A DNA stretch of 40,983 nucleotides. Source: Motiliproteus sp041586615 (lineage in GTDB: Bacteria; Pseudomonadota; Gammaproteobacteria; Pseudomonadales; Balneatricaceae). Below are positions 23,457 to 31,918 of the stretch, in pieces (position 1 is the stretch's first letter; each line of letters opens with the position of its first letter). The DNA lies in contig JBFGZS010000043.1 in assembly GCA_041586615.1 (NCBI GenBank), positions 1-40,983 of the forward strand. The letters are read 5' to 3'. The position numbers and the translations under genes were made by a program. A model generated the notes under the pieces. That model was not told the DNA's origin. It searched no databases and saw only the letters and a list, made by a program, of their open reading frames with translations.

Positions 23457-24536
23457 TCACCGATCGGCAAACTGACGATGAATCGCTTCAAACTCACCGA
23501 TATTATCCAGCATCAAGCGGCAAATAAACGGATCAAAGTGGCTACCGCAGCCCTCTTCGAGGATCGCTTTAGCCCGCTGGTAATCAAAGGCTTCTTTATA
23601 GACGCGCTTGGACAGTAAGGCATCGTAAACATCGGCCAGCGCCATGATTCGGGCTTCCAGGGGAATCGCCTCCCCTTTCAGGCCGGTGGGATAGCCGGTG
23701 CCATCATAACGATCATGGTGGTGGAGAATCACGTGATAGGCCATCGAGAAGATCGGATTGCCGCTCTTATTTAGCACGCGCAGCAGCGTCTTGGCGCCAA
23801 TCGCGGAATGCTGCTTCATGATCTCAAATTCCTCTGCGCTCAACTTGCCGGGTTTGAGCAGGATATGATCCGGTATGCCGACTTTACCGATATCGTGCAG
23901 CGGTGAAACCACGGTAATGTGCTCGATAAACTGATCGCTGATCTGATCGCCGAAGCGCTCGGTCTGTTGCAGCATTTCAGCCAGCCGCCGGCAGTAATTC
24001 TGAACCCGTAACAGATGCTCGCCGGTTTCCGGATCCCGGGATTCCGCCATATCGGACAAGGAAAAAATCAGCGTCTGGTAGGCCTCGATGATCTGCTGAT
24101 CCGCTGTTTTCGCGCTGTCGATCAGCCGGGCACTCAGCAATTGCATCAGTTTGAGACTAAACCCGCTGTTAGTCACCATCAGTCGATTGAGGTCATCGAG
24201 CGATACGACCAGGCAGGTAACCGGGGTCAGCGCCGTGACGGTAGCGGTACGCCGTTGGCCTGAGATCAGTGAAATCTCACCGACACAGTCGCCAGCGCTA
24301 AGCCGGGCCACTTCAAGGGTGGTCCCGCCGAATGACTTATACACACCGAGATCACCCTGCTCGATCAGGTACAGACCGTTACCCGGATCCCCTTCATGGA
24401 ACAGGCTTTGTTGAGGCGCAAACCGCAGACGCTGTCCGTGATCGCGCAGCAATTTGATCTCGGGTTCCAGCAGTGAATCCAACAATCTGCCGGGCTGACT
24501 ACTGCTCGGCGGCGTTATCACATCGGTGTTACTCAT
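23457..24536 (-). CDS. Cyclic-nucleotide-binding domain fused to HD-GYP domain
   Basis: A 359-residue cytoplasmic signalling protein. Residues about 25-135 form a CRP-like cyclic-nucleotide-binding domain (LFHEGDPGNGLYLIEQGDLGVYKS), with phosphate-binding cassette GEISLISGQRRTATV at about 86-100. A linker helix joins it to a HD-GYP domain with HDIGK (H214, D215), HHHDRYDGTGYP (GYP 281-283) and ALADVYDALLSKRVYKEAF, all apparently intact. It probably hydrolyses c-di-GMP under control of another nucleotide, such as cAMP, cGMP or c-di-GMP itself; the ligand cannot be told. The ATG at 24536 has AAGGA seven bases upstream; an in-frame frame open to 24692 adds unrelated residues. It diverges from pstS. 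Confidence 0.87.
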   Translation of the reverse strand: MSNTDVITPPSSSQPGRLLDSLLEPEIKLLRDHGQRLRFAPQQSLFHEGDPGNGLYLIEQGDLGVYKSFGGTTLEVARLSAGDCVGEISLISGQRRTATVTALTPVTCLVVSLDDLNRLMVTNSGFSLKLMQLLSARLIDSAKTADQQIIEAYQTLIFSLSDMAESRDPETGEHLLRVQNYCRRLAEMLQQTERFGDQISDQFIEHITVVSPLHDIGKVGIPDHILLKPGKLSAEEFEIMKQHSAIGAKTLLRVLNKSGNPIFSMAYHVILHHHDRYDGTGYPTGLKGEAIPLEARIMALADVYDALLSKRVYKEAFDYQRAKAILEEGCGSHFDPFICRLMLDNIGEFEAIHRQFADR

Positions 24537-24847
24537 GACACATCCTTTACAACGATCATCGATGACGTCCCCCGAACATAAGCATGCACCGCGTGCCACC
24601 CAGCAGCCGGTAACGCGTTGACGACGGCTTAATATGTTATGGGACGAAAAGCCCCCTTGCGCGGCCCCACGGCTACCTAAAAAGAATAGCAATAAATAAC
24701 CGCGAATAACCAGTGCCGTGCACCGTACTTGATCACGCGAGCCTGCGCCAATCCCCTCACCCTGTCACACCCCTGTCATATTCGCGTTTTATAGTCGGTC
24801 CATCAGATGCATTTACCCACGACTTAATCACAGTTCAGGAGCAACCG
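24537..24847. other. Divergent promoter region between the CNB-HD-GYP gene and pstS
   Basis: This 311-bp gap holds the Pho-box promoter of pstS at its right end and must also hold the HD-GYP gene promoter on the other strand. No further gene or repeat is visible in it. Confidence 0.6.
24762..24795 (+). promoter_or_regulatory. Pho box and -10 of pstS
   Basis: CTGTCAC, four bases, CTGTCAT (24762-24779) is a near-perfect PhoB site of two 7-bp direct repeats 11 bp apart. Ten bases later TATAGT (24790-24795) forms the -10; the second repeat replaces the -35, as known for PhoB promoters. Transcription should start near 24802, leaving a 46-nt leader with CAGGAG before the ATG. Confidence 0.93.
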
Positions 24848-25825
24848 ATGAACGCGAAGAAACTACTGGCCGCCGCCGTACTGGCGACAACAGGATTCAG
24901 CGCCAGCCTGCAGGCCTCTGCACTGCTGGACCCCAACCTGCCTGTTTACAAGCGATCCAGCGGCGTTTCCGGCAACCTGTCCAGCGTCGGTTCCGACACG
25001 CTGGCCAACCTGATGACGCTCTGGGCCGAAGAGTTCAAGCGTAACTACCCCAACGTCAATATCCAGATTCAGGCGGCAGGGTCATCTACCGCGCCACCGG
25101 CACTGACCGAGAATACGTCCAACCTGGGGCCCATGAGCCGCAAGATGAAAGACAAAGAACTGGAAGCCTTCGAGAGCCGTTTCGGCTATAAGCCCACTGC
25201 CATTCCGGTTGCGATCGATGCCCTGGCTGTTTTTGTCCACAAGGACAACCCCGTGCAAGGCATGACCATCGCCGATGTGGACGCGATATTCTCCCGCACC
25301 CGCAAGTGCGGCGCTAAAAACGATGCCGCCCAATGGGGCGATCTGGGCGTCATCGGCAACCTTGGCAAGCAGAGCATCCAGCTCTACGGCCGCAACTCGG
25401 TATCCGGCACCTACGGCTACTTCAAGCAGAAAGGCCTGTGCAAGGGCGACTTCAAAAACAATGTCAACGAACAACCCGGTTCCGCGTCGGTGGTACAATC
25501 GGTGTCCACCTCGATCAACGGCATCGGTTACTCCGGCATTGGCTACAAAACCGCCAGCGTGCGTACGGTGCCGCTGGCCAAGAAACCCGGTCAACCCTTT
25601 ATTGATGCGACCCCGGAGAACGCCCTCGCCGGCAAGTACCCCCTGTCTCGCTTCCTGTACGTCTACGTCAACAAGGCGCCGAATAAGCCGCTGGCACCGC
25701 TGGAGCGCGAGTTCGTCAAGCTGGTTATGTCCCGCGTTGGACAGGAAGTGGTCCTCAAGGATGGCTATATCCCGCTACCTGCCACGGTCATCGGCAAGAC
25801 GTTGAAGAGCCTGGCTATTCAATAA
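24848..25825 (+). CDS. pstS: Phosphate ABC transporter, periplasmic binding protein
   Basis: A 325-residue periplasmic phosphate-binding protein, Pseudomonas-like in type. The signal peptide MNAKKLLAAAVLATTGF...QASA is cleaved at about residue 25. The mature protein has the phosphate-contacting segments SSVGSDTLANLM, QAAGSSTAPPAL, LGPMSRKMKD and YGRNSVSGTYGYFK. It hands phosphate to PstC/PstA. The start has a good CAGGAG site. A Pho box precedes the gene and a terminator follows, so it is a separate, phosphate-starvation-induced unit upstream of pstCAB-phoU. Confidence 0.95.
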   Translation: MNAKKLLAAAVLATTGFSASLQASALLDPNLPVYKRSSGVSGNLSSVGSDTLANLMTLWAEEFKRNYPNVNIQIQAAGSSTAPPALTENTSNLGPMSRKMKDKELEAFESRFGYKPTAIPVAIDALAVFVHKDNPVQGMTIADVDAIFSRTRKCGAKNDAAQWGDLGVIGNLGKQSIQLYGRNSVSGTYGYFKQKGLCKGDFKNNVNEQPGSASVVQSVSTSINGIGYSGIGYKTASVRTVPLAKKPGQPFIDATPENALAGKYPLSRFLYVYVNKAPNKPLAPLEREFVKLVMSRVGQEVVLKDGYIPLPATVIGKTLKSLAIQ

Positions 25826-25879
25826 CGCGCCATCAGACAGCGGCCTTAACGAGCAAATAACAGCACGGACGCCGGGTCA

Positions 25880-25907
25880 ACGGGGAGCAGGACGCTCCCT
25901 GTTTTTG
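25880..25907 (+). terminator. Intrinsic terminator of pstS
   Basis: ACGGGGAGC (25880-25888) pairs with GCTCCCTGT (25894-25902) over nine positions with one G-U pair around a five-base loop, followed by a run of T. It ends the pstS transcript before the second Pho promoter. Confidence 0.85.
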
Positions 25908-25997
25908 TTACCAAGGTTATACTGGCGCGCCTCCTTGCTGCTTGCCCGCTGCTCTGGCGCGTATCATGGCAGTCAAACGCAGGGGCCCGCCGCCGTT

Positions 25998-26053
25998 TTA
26001 AACACCCCATGTCAAACACCTCATGTTAAACAATCCATTTTAAACAATGACCG
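25998..26053. repeat. 14-bp tandem repeat, four units, upstream of pstC
   Basis: TTAAACACCCCATG, TCAAACACCTCATG, TTAAACAATCCATT and TTAAACAATGACCG follow each other without gaps. The array ends 22 bp before the Pho box of pstC. Confidence 0.85.
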
Positions 26054-26075
26054 CCCGATAACGGGTTGATGACAG

Positions 26076-26109
26076 TTGTCACAATGCTGTCATAAAACAG
26101 CGATATCCT
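26076..26109 (+). promoter_or_regulatory. Pho box and -10 of pstC
   Basis: TTGTCAC, four bases, CTGTCAT (26076-26093), then ten bases and TATCCT (26104-26109): the same layout as at pstS. Counting seven bases from the end of the -10 places the transcription start on 26116, the A of the pstC ATG. Confidence 0.88.
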
Positions 26110-26115
26110 AGCCTT

Positions 26116-28407
26116 ATGAAAACGAATCCTCGCTATACGGCACCAGATCTGAACTTTGCTACCCCGGCAGCGGCACGCCGGCGTCGCTTTCGTGGCGTCA
26201 AAGACAGGCTGACCAGTGCCCTTGTCGGTATCGGCGGAATCAGCGTGATTATCGCGATTTTGCTGATTTTTATTTACTTGCTCTACGAGGTGATGCCGCT
26301 CTTTCATCAGGCACAGATCACCCCGGCCCAAGCGGGTAGCGATCCGGTTGCACCCTACCGCCGCCCCGGCCCTGCGGGTGCCAGTCTCTACCTGGCGATG
26401 GAAGAACAGGCCGAGGTCGCCCTGCGCCTCAACGCGAACGGCGAGGCGACCTTTTTCGCGACCGTAACCGGTGACGTCGTCCGGCGGCAGTCGGCAGCCC
26501 AGAGTGCCAGCGAGATCACCGCCTTTGCCCTCGACGCCGATGCCAGCCGACTGTTCGGTTTGGCCCATGCCGACGGTTCCCTATCGCTGGCCAAGCACAA
26601 TTATGCCATCAGCTACCCCAATGACGTGCGTAAGATTACCCCGTCCATCGACTTTCCTTTTAGTGAGGACGCCCTCGCGCTGGCACCGCAACTGGGTTCA
26701 CCGACCCAGCTCGCCTTACGCAACGGCGAGGATGCGCTGATCGCCGTTGCCAGTAACGCGCAGAACCAACTGTTTCTGACCCAGTTTGTGAAAGAAGAAA
26801 ACCTGTTTAGCGAAGAATTGACGCTGACGACCGCGCACTTTGCACTGCCGGCTATCCCGGTTGGGATCAAGAAGCTGATGATCTCTCCCGATCAGCACTG
26901 GTTACTGGTGCTGGATCAAAACAACCAGATCCAACTGCTGAATATTCAGGATCCGGCATCCCCGGTGGCGCAACCGATCCTGCGCGCCAGCCATGCCACG
27001 GTCACCAGCGCGGCATTTTTGCTCGGCGGCAGCTCACTGATGATCGGCGACCAGAACGGGCGTATTTCGCAATGGTTTATGGTGCGCAACGCCGAGGGCG
27101 AATACGACTTACGCCATATCCGCGATTTCAGCAGCGACAATCCGAACCGCATTACCCAGATCATCCCGGAACACCGTCGCAAAGGGTTCTTAACCGCCGA
27201 GAAAAACGGTACCGTCAGCCTGTATAACGCCACGGCGCAGAATCGCGTCCTGAGTACCGGACTCGACCTGCAAGGCGTGCAGCGAATGGCGATCTCGCCC
27301 CGCGCCGATGCGCTGCTGGTCGAGCGTCCCGATGGCAAAATGGGGTTCTGGGCCGTCGACAACGAGCATCCGGAAGTCTCCTGGAACGCCCTGTGGCACA
27401 AGATCTGGTACGAGGGGTACGAAGAACCCTCCTTCACCTGGCAGTCCTCGGCGGCAACCAACGATTTTGAGCCCAAATACAGCCTGATGCCGCTGGCATT
27501 CGGCACCCTGAAGGCGGCGTTCTACGCCATGCTGGTTGCCACGCCACTGGCCATCTGCGGCGCGATCTACACCGCCTACTTTATGGCGCCGGGGCTACGT
27601 CGCAAAATCAAGCCCTTTATTGAGCTGATGGAAGCGCTGCCGACCGTTATTCTGGGTTTTCTGGCGGGTCTGTGGCTGGCGCCGTTTATCGAACTGCATC
27701 TGGCACGGATCTTCACCTTGCTGCTGCTGGTGCCGATCGGCGTGGTGCTGTTCGCCTATCTCTGGCAGCGACTGCCCAGGCAGATCCGCTACCTCGTTCC
27801 CGAGGGCTGGGATGCGGCGCTGCTGATCCCGGTCATTATCCTGCTGACGCTGGCGGCGGCTCCGGTCAGTGAACTGGTGGAGGCGCTGTTCTTTGGCGGG
27901 GATATGAAGCTGTTTATCACCCGCGATCTGGGTATCAACTTTGACCAGCGCAACGCACTGGTGGTCGGCTTGGCGATGGGCTTTGCGGTGATACCTACCA
28001 TCTTTTCCATCACCGAAGACGCCATCTTCAGCGTGCCCCAGCACCTGAGCAACGGCTCGCTGGCGCTGGGTGCCACGCCCTGGCAGACACTCAGCCGCGT
28101 GGTTTTACCCACCGCCAGTCCCGGTATTTTTTCCGCCATGATGATCGGCATGGGGCGGGCCGTTGGCGAAACCATGATCGTACTGATGGCCACCGGTAAT
28201 ACCCCCATCATGGACGCCAATATCTTCGAGGGGATGCGAACATTGGCCGCCAATATCGCCGTCGAGATGCCGGAATCGGAGGTCGGAAGCTCCCATTTCC
28301 GCATTCTGTTCCTCGCCGCCCTGGTGTTGTTTCTCTTCACCTTTGTTGTTAACACCGCTGCCGAGATTATTCGCCAGCGTCTGCGCCGTAAGTACGGCGC
28401 CCTGTAA
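26116..28407 (+). CDS. pstC: Phosphate ABC transporter, long-type permease PstC
   Basis: A 763-residue permease, much longer than E. coli PstC (319). After a basic N-terminus and a membrane helix at about 41-64 comes a region of about 390 residues, probably periplasmic, with beta-propeller-like strands (LVLDQNNQIQLLNIQDPA, LIGDQNGRISQWF-type repeats). The permease core starts near 465 with several helices and the ABC-contact loop GSLALGATPWQTLSRVVLPTASPGIFSAMM, followed by GRAVGETMIVLMATGN. Long PstC of this type occurs in Pseudomonas. The start is supported by a Pseudomonas-like N-terminus (about residue 30: KDRLTSALVGIGG), yet no ribosome site precedes it, so translation may be leaderless. 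pstA follows after 14 bp. Confidence 0.92.
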   Translation: MKTNPRYTAPDLNFATPAAARRRRFRGVKDRLTSALVGIGGISVIIAILLIFIYLLYEVMPLFHQAQITPAQAGSDPVAPYRRPGPAGASLYLAMEEQAEVALRLNANGEATFFATVTGDVVRRQSAAQSASEITAFALDADASRLFGLAHADGSLSLAKHNYAISYPNDVRKITPSIDFPFSEDALALAPQLGSPTQLALRNGEDALIAVASNAQNQLFLTQFVKEENLFSEELTLTTAHFALPAIPVGIKKLMISPDQHWLLVLDQNNQIQLLNIQDPASPVAQPILRASHATVTSAAFLLGGSSLMIGDQNGRISQWFMVRNAEGEYDLRHIRDFSSDNPNRITQIIPEHRRKGFLTAEKNGTVSLYNATAQNRVLSTGLDLQGVQRMAISPRADALLVERPDGKMGFWAVDNEHPEVSWNALWHKIWYEGYEEPSFTWQSSAATNDFEPKYSLMPLAFGTLKAAFYAMLVATPLAICGAIYTAYFMAPGLRRKIKPFIELMEALPTVILGFLAGLWLAPFIELHLARIFTLLLLVPIGVVLFAYLWQRLPRQIRYLVPEGWDAALLIPVIILLTLAAAPVSELVEALFFGGDMKLFITRDLGINFDQRNALVVGLAMGFAVIPTIFSITEDAIFSVPQHLSNGSLALGATPWQTLSRVVLPTASPGIFSAMMIGMGRAVGETMIVLMATGNTPIMDANIFEGMRTLAANIAVEMPESEVGSSHFRILFLAALVLFLFTFVVNTAAEIIRQRLRRKYGAL

Positions 28408-28421
28408 GGAAGGGCCGCGCA

Positions 28422-30134
28422 ATGAAACACGCTAGCAACCCCAGCTCATTCCGTCGCTGGTTTAAATCCGGAGCCCCCTGGGTCTGGCTGACAGCCGGCG
28501 CCGTCGCCATCAACGTACTGATGGTCGCTGGCCTGCTGATCCTGATCGCCGTGCGCGGCCTCGGGCACTTCTGGCCGAGCGATGTATTGCAAGCCGACTA
28601 CCGGGACAACACCGGCAACCACCTCGTTATTGCCGGCGAGGTAGTCGAGCGCGAACAGGTCCCCGCGGAGCAGCTGCGCAACGCCGGTATCGATATTGCC
28701 GCCGGTCTGGAAAGTGCGGAGCGGCTCCTGCTCAAGGTCGGTAACCGCGACGTGTCGGGGGCCGATTTCCGCTGGGCCCTGACCGACAGCCTCACTCAGA
28801 TCGAATACCCCGCGCAGCTGTTCGTGTCGGAACGGCGCGAATGGGGCAACTTCTACGGCTACCTGTTGCAGATCAACGAGCAGGGCAAGACGGTCATGCA
28901 GGTGCCGCGCAGCGAGGTGGGTAACGACGCCCTGTCTGCGCCGTTATGGGAGGCGTTCCAGCGCCGGATCGCGCGCGCGCGGGCCATTCATGACAAGATC
29001 AACCAGATCGAAAAACATGAAATCGGCGCCATCAACTACCGCCTGGAACGCCTGCGCCTTCAGGAGCGCAGCCTCGAATTGAAGGGCGCGCTCGACAGCG
29101 CCAGCCAGGCCGAGATCGACGCCGAACGCGCCGGGTATGACCAGGCCTATTCCGAGCTGCAAGCCCGCCTGACCTCTCTCTACGCGCAGTTTGACCGCGA
29201 CAGCGTTGTCGCCGAAACCGCCGATGGGCGCCGGCTTGAAATGAGTATCAGCAAGGTGGTGCACGCCTATCAGCCCAATCGCATGGGGGTCATCGAAAAA
29301 ACCGGCTTCTACTTTGCCAAATTATGGGAGTTCCTCAGCGATGAACCCCGGGAAGCGAACACCGAAGGCGGCGTTTTCCCGGCGATTTTCGGCACCGTCA
29401 TGATGGTCCTGCTGATGGCGATCATGGTGACCCCCTTCGGTGTGGTGGCGGCGATCTACCTGCGCGAATACGCGCACCAGGGCCTGATGACCCGGCTGAT
29501 TCGCATCGCGGTGAACAACCTGGCGGGGGTGCCGTCCATCGTTTACGGTGTGTTCGGCCTGGGCTTCTTTATCTATTTTCTGGGTGGGCATATTGACGAA
29601 CTGTTCTTCCCGGCGGCGCTGCCGGCCCCCACCTTCGGCACACCGGGCTTGCTATGGGCATCGTTAACACTGGCGCTGCTGACCGTGCCGGTAGTTATCG
29701 TCGCCACCGAAGAAGGACTGGCGCGCATCCCGCGCGCGGTGCGCGAAGGCAGCCTGGCCTTAGGCGCGACCAAGGCCGAAACCCTGTGGAAAGTGGTGCT
29801 GCCGATGGCCAGCCCGGCGATGATGACCGGCGTGATTCTGGCGGTGGCGCGGGCCGCGGGTGAAGTCGCGCCGCTCATGCTGGTCGGGGTGGTCAAACTG
29901 GCCCCCTCCCTGCCGCTGGATGCCAACTACCCCTTTATCCATCTGGATCAGAAGTTTATGCATCTGGGCTTCCACATCTACGACGTCGGCTTTCAAAGCC
30001 CCAACGTCGAGGCCGCACGGCCACTGGTATACGCCACCGCGCTGCTGCTGGTCGCCGTTATCGCCATGCTTAACCTGAGCGCGGTCGCGATTCGCAACCG
30101 CCTGCGGGAGAAATACAAGGCGCTGGAACACTGA
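28422..30134 (+). CDS. pstA: Phosphate ABC transporter, long-type permease PstA
   Basis: A 570-residue permease, again longer than E. coli PstA (296). One helix at about 20-46 is followed by an extra region of roughly 240 residues with a strongly charged coiled-coil stretch (about 185-265, INQIEKHEIGAINYRLERLR and onward), then the permease core from about 320 (FGTVMMVLLMAIMVTPFGVV). The ABC-contact loop is GSLALGATKAETLWKVVLPMASPAMMTG with RAAGEVAPLMLVG. The paired enlargements of PstC and PstA suggest that they assemble into one extra domain outside the membrane. An AAGGAAGG site precedes the ATG. Confidence 0.92.
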   Translation: MKHASNPSSFRRWFKSGAPWVWLTAGAVAINVLMVAGLLILIAVRGLGHFWPSDVLQADYRDNTGNHLVIAGEVVEREQVPAEQLRNAGIDIAAGLESAERLLLKVGNRDVSGADFRWALTDSLTQIEYPAQLFVSERREWGNFYGYLLQINEQGKTVMQVPRSEVGNDALSAPLWEAFQRRIARARAIHDKINQIEKHEIGAINYRLERLRLQERSLELKGALDSASQAEIDAERAGYDQAYSELQARLTSLYAQFDRDSVVAETADGRRLEMSISKVVHAYQPNRMGVIEKTGFYFAKLWEFLSDEPREANTEGGVFPAIFGTVMMVLLMAIMVTPFGVVAAIYLREYAHQGLMTRLIRIAVNNLAGVPSIVYGVFGLGFFIYFLGGHIDELFFPAALPAPTFGTPGLLWASLTLALLTVPVVIVATEEGLARIPRAVREGSLALGATKAETLWKVVLPMASPAMMTGVILAVARAAGEVAPLMLVGVVKLAPSLPLDANYPFIHLDQKFMHLGFHIYDVGFQSPNVEAARPLVYATALLLVAVIAMLNLSAVAIRNRLREKYKALEH

Positions 30135-30178
30135 CGCCGCAATCGTCACCCCGACCGGTGATCACGAACGGATAGATT

Positions 30179-31075
30179 ATGGATCTGGCAACGAGCATGA
30201 ATACAGCTAGCATGAAAACAACGAGCATGAACACAACCAGCGTGAACACAAAGGCCAACGCGCGCGGCGTCTCGCTAAACGCGCTGCCTGCCGAGAGCAG
30301 AACCCTCAATCTCGAGGATGAAACACTGACCCTCGCGGTCAAAGAGCTTAACCTGTTCTACGGCGACAAACAGGCGCTGCACGGCATCAACATGCGCATC
30401 CCGAAAAATCGGGTAACCGCCTTTATCGGCCCCAGCGGTTGCGGGAAATCCACCCTGCTGCGCTGTTTCAACCGGATGAACGACCTGGTCGATCAATGCC
30501 ATATCGACGGCCAGATCCTGTTGGAAGACAACAACATCTACGAGCGCGCGGTGGATGTCGCCGACCTGCGCCGCCGGGTCGGCATGGTGTTCCAAAAGCC
30601 GAACCCCTTTCCGAAAAGCATCTACGAGAACGTCGCCTACGGCTTGCGCATCCAGGGGATCAAGAAAAAGCGCGTGCTCGACGAGACCGTCGAATGGGCC
30701 TTGCGCTCCGCGGCACTGTGGGACGAAGTCAAAGACCGTCTGCATGAAAGCGCCCTCGGGATGTCCGGCGGTCAGCAGCAGCGCCTGGTCATCGCCCGTA
30801 CCGTGGCGGTGCAGCCCGAAGTGCTGTTACTCGATGAACCCGCCTCGGCGCTGGACCCCATCTCGACGCTGAAGATCGAGGAACTGATTCACGAGCTGAA
30901 GAAGAACTTTACCATCGTGATCGTCACCCACAATATGCAGCAGGCCGCCCGGGTTTCCGACTATACCGCCTTTATGTATATGGGTGAGCTGATAGAATTC
31001 GGTGCCACCGATACGTTGTTCACCACACCGAAGAAAAAACAGACCGAAGATTACATCACCGGCCGCTACGGCTGA
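30179..31075 (+). CDS. pstB: Phosphate ABC transporter, ATPase PstB, with a repetitive N-terminal extension
   Basis: The 298-residue ATPase of the phosphate importer. Walker A is GPSGCGKST (84-92), followed by CFNRMNDL, VGMVFQKPNPFPKSIYENVAYGLRIQG, signature GMSGGQQQRLVIARTVAVQPEVLLLDEPASALDP and the His switch in VTHNMQQAARVSDYTAFMYMGELIEFG. The first 50 residues are extra. Residues 5-24 are four copies of a TSMNT-like pentapeptide (TSMNT, ASMKT, TSMNT, TSVNT) coded by four 15-bp repeats, each of the first three holding an ATG. Translation could begin at 30179, 30197, 30212 or 30227; the first has a GGA eight bases upstream. It belongs to the pstCAB-phoU operon. Confidence 0.93.
   Translation: MDLATSMNTASMKTTSMNTTSVNTKANARGVSLNALPAESRTLNLEDETLTLAVKELNLFYGDKQALHGINMRIPKNRVTAFIGPSGCGKSTLLRCFNRMNDLVDQCHIDGQILLEDNNIYERAVDVADLRRRVGMVFQKPNPFPKSIYENVAYGLRIQGIKKKRVLDETVEWALRSAALWDEVKDRLHESALGMSGGQQQRLVIARTVAVQPEVLLLDEPASALDPISTLKIEELIHELKKNFTIVIVTHNMQQAARVSDYTAFMYMGELIEFGATDTLFTTPKKKQTEDYITGRYG
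30191..30250 (+). repeat. 15-bp tandem repeat inside pstB, four units
   Basis: ACGAGCATGAATACA, GCTAGCATGAAAACA, ACGAGCATGAACACA and ACCAGCGTGAACACA are contiguous and in frame, so length changes by whole units keep the pstB reading frame. Confidence 0.92.
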
Positions 31076-31088
31076 TCTGGAGCATTTG

Positions 31089-31808
31089 ATGGAACTTGAT
31101 ATCGACGCGCATTCCGGCCACATCTCGCAACAGTTCAACGAAGAACTGGAAGGAATAAAAAGCCACCTTATGGCGATGGGAGGCGTAGTAGAAAAACAGC
31201 TGGCCGATGCACTCACGGCGCTGAACGATGGCGATACCGACCTGGCGGAACGCGCGCGCCGCAGCGACGAGCAGATCAACCGCTGGGAAATATCCATCGA
31301 GGAGCAGTGCACCCGTATCCTGGCTCGCCGCCAACCGGCTGCCAGCGACCTGCGTTTGATCGTCTCGATCAGCCGTGCCGTCAACGACCTGGAGCGGATC
31401 GGCGATGAAGCCGCTCGCATCGCGGCCCACGCCATCACTCTGGCCGAAGAAGGCGAAGCGCCGCGCGGTTACCCGGAAACCCGCCATATCGGCACGCTGG
31501 TTCGCGAGATGGTGTCCAATGCGCTGAACGCCTTTGCCCGTTACGACACCGACCTCGCCTACCGGGTCGCCAAAGCCGACGAGCAGATCGATGCCGAATA
31601 CAAGACGGCGATGCGGACCCTGGTTACCTATATGATGGAAGACCCGCGCAGCATTTCACGTATTCTCAACGTCATCTGGGTATTGCGTAGCCTGGAACGA
31701 ATTGGCGACCATGCCCGAAATATCGCCCAGCACCTGATCTATATGGTCAAGGGCATCAATGTCAGCCACAGCTCGCTGCAGCAGATCGAAAAAACCCTGC
31801 AGATCTGA
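31089..31808 (+). CDS. phoU: Phosphate signalling regulator PhoU
   Basis: A 239-residue helical-bundle protein of two PhoU repeats (about 10-105 and 115-215). Metal-binding acidic motifs appear in each: LERIGDEAARIA in the first and LERIGDHARNIAQHLIYM in the second. PhoU joins the Pst transporter to PhoR and keeps PhoB inactive when phosphate is plentiful. The ATG at 31089 has GGAG upstream and starts MELDIDAHSGHISQQFNEEL, the normal family start; a frame open from 31002 overlaps pstB and is not used. A strong bidirectional terminator follows. Confidence 0.95.
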   Translation: MELDIDAHSGHISQQFNEELEGIKSHLMAMGGVVEKQLADALTALNDGDTDLAERARRSDEQINRWEISIEEQCTRILARRQPAASDLRLIVSISRAVNDLERIGDEAARIAAHAITLAEEGEAPRGYPETRHIGTLVREMVSNALNAFARYDTDLAYRVAKADEQIDAEYKTAMRTLVTYMMEDPRSISRILNVIWVLRSLERIGDHARNIAQHLIYMVKGINVSHSSLQQIEKTLQI

Positions 31809-31873
31809 GCCTGCGGAAAGGGCGGGCGACGGGCCAGGCCTAGTTTAGGCGTTTGCCTGCTGCGCAGGGCAAA

Positions 31874-31903
31874 CAAAAAAAAGGGCCCTAAGGGCCCTTT
31901 TTT
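31874..31903. terminator. Bidirectional intrinsic terminator between phoU and the HU gene
   Basis: A-rich sequence, GGGCCC (31883-31888), TAA, GGGCCC (31892-31897) and six T residues: the A and T runs mirror each other, so it works for phoU rightwards and for the HU gene leftwards. Confidence 0.92.
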
Positions 31904-31918
31904 ATACAAGCATGCCGC

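Noticed and set aside
24537..24692. N-terminal extension of the CNB-HD-GYP protein to 24692
   Set aside because: The extra 52 residues are not conserved in character, and the ATG at 24536 has AAGGA at the right distance.
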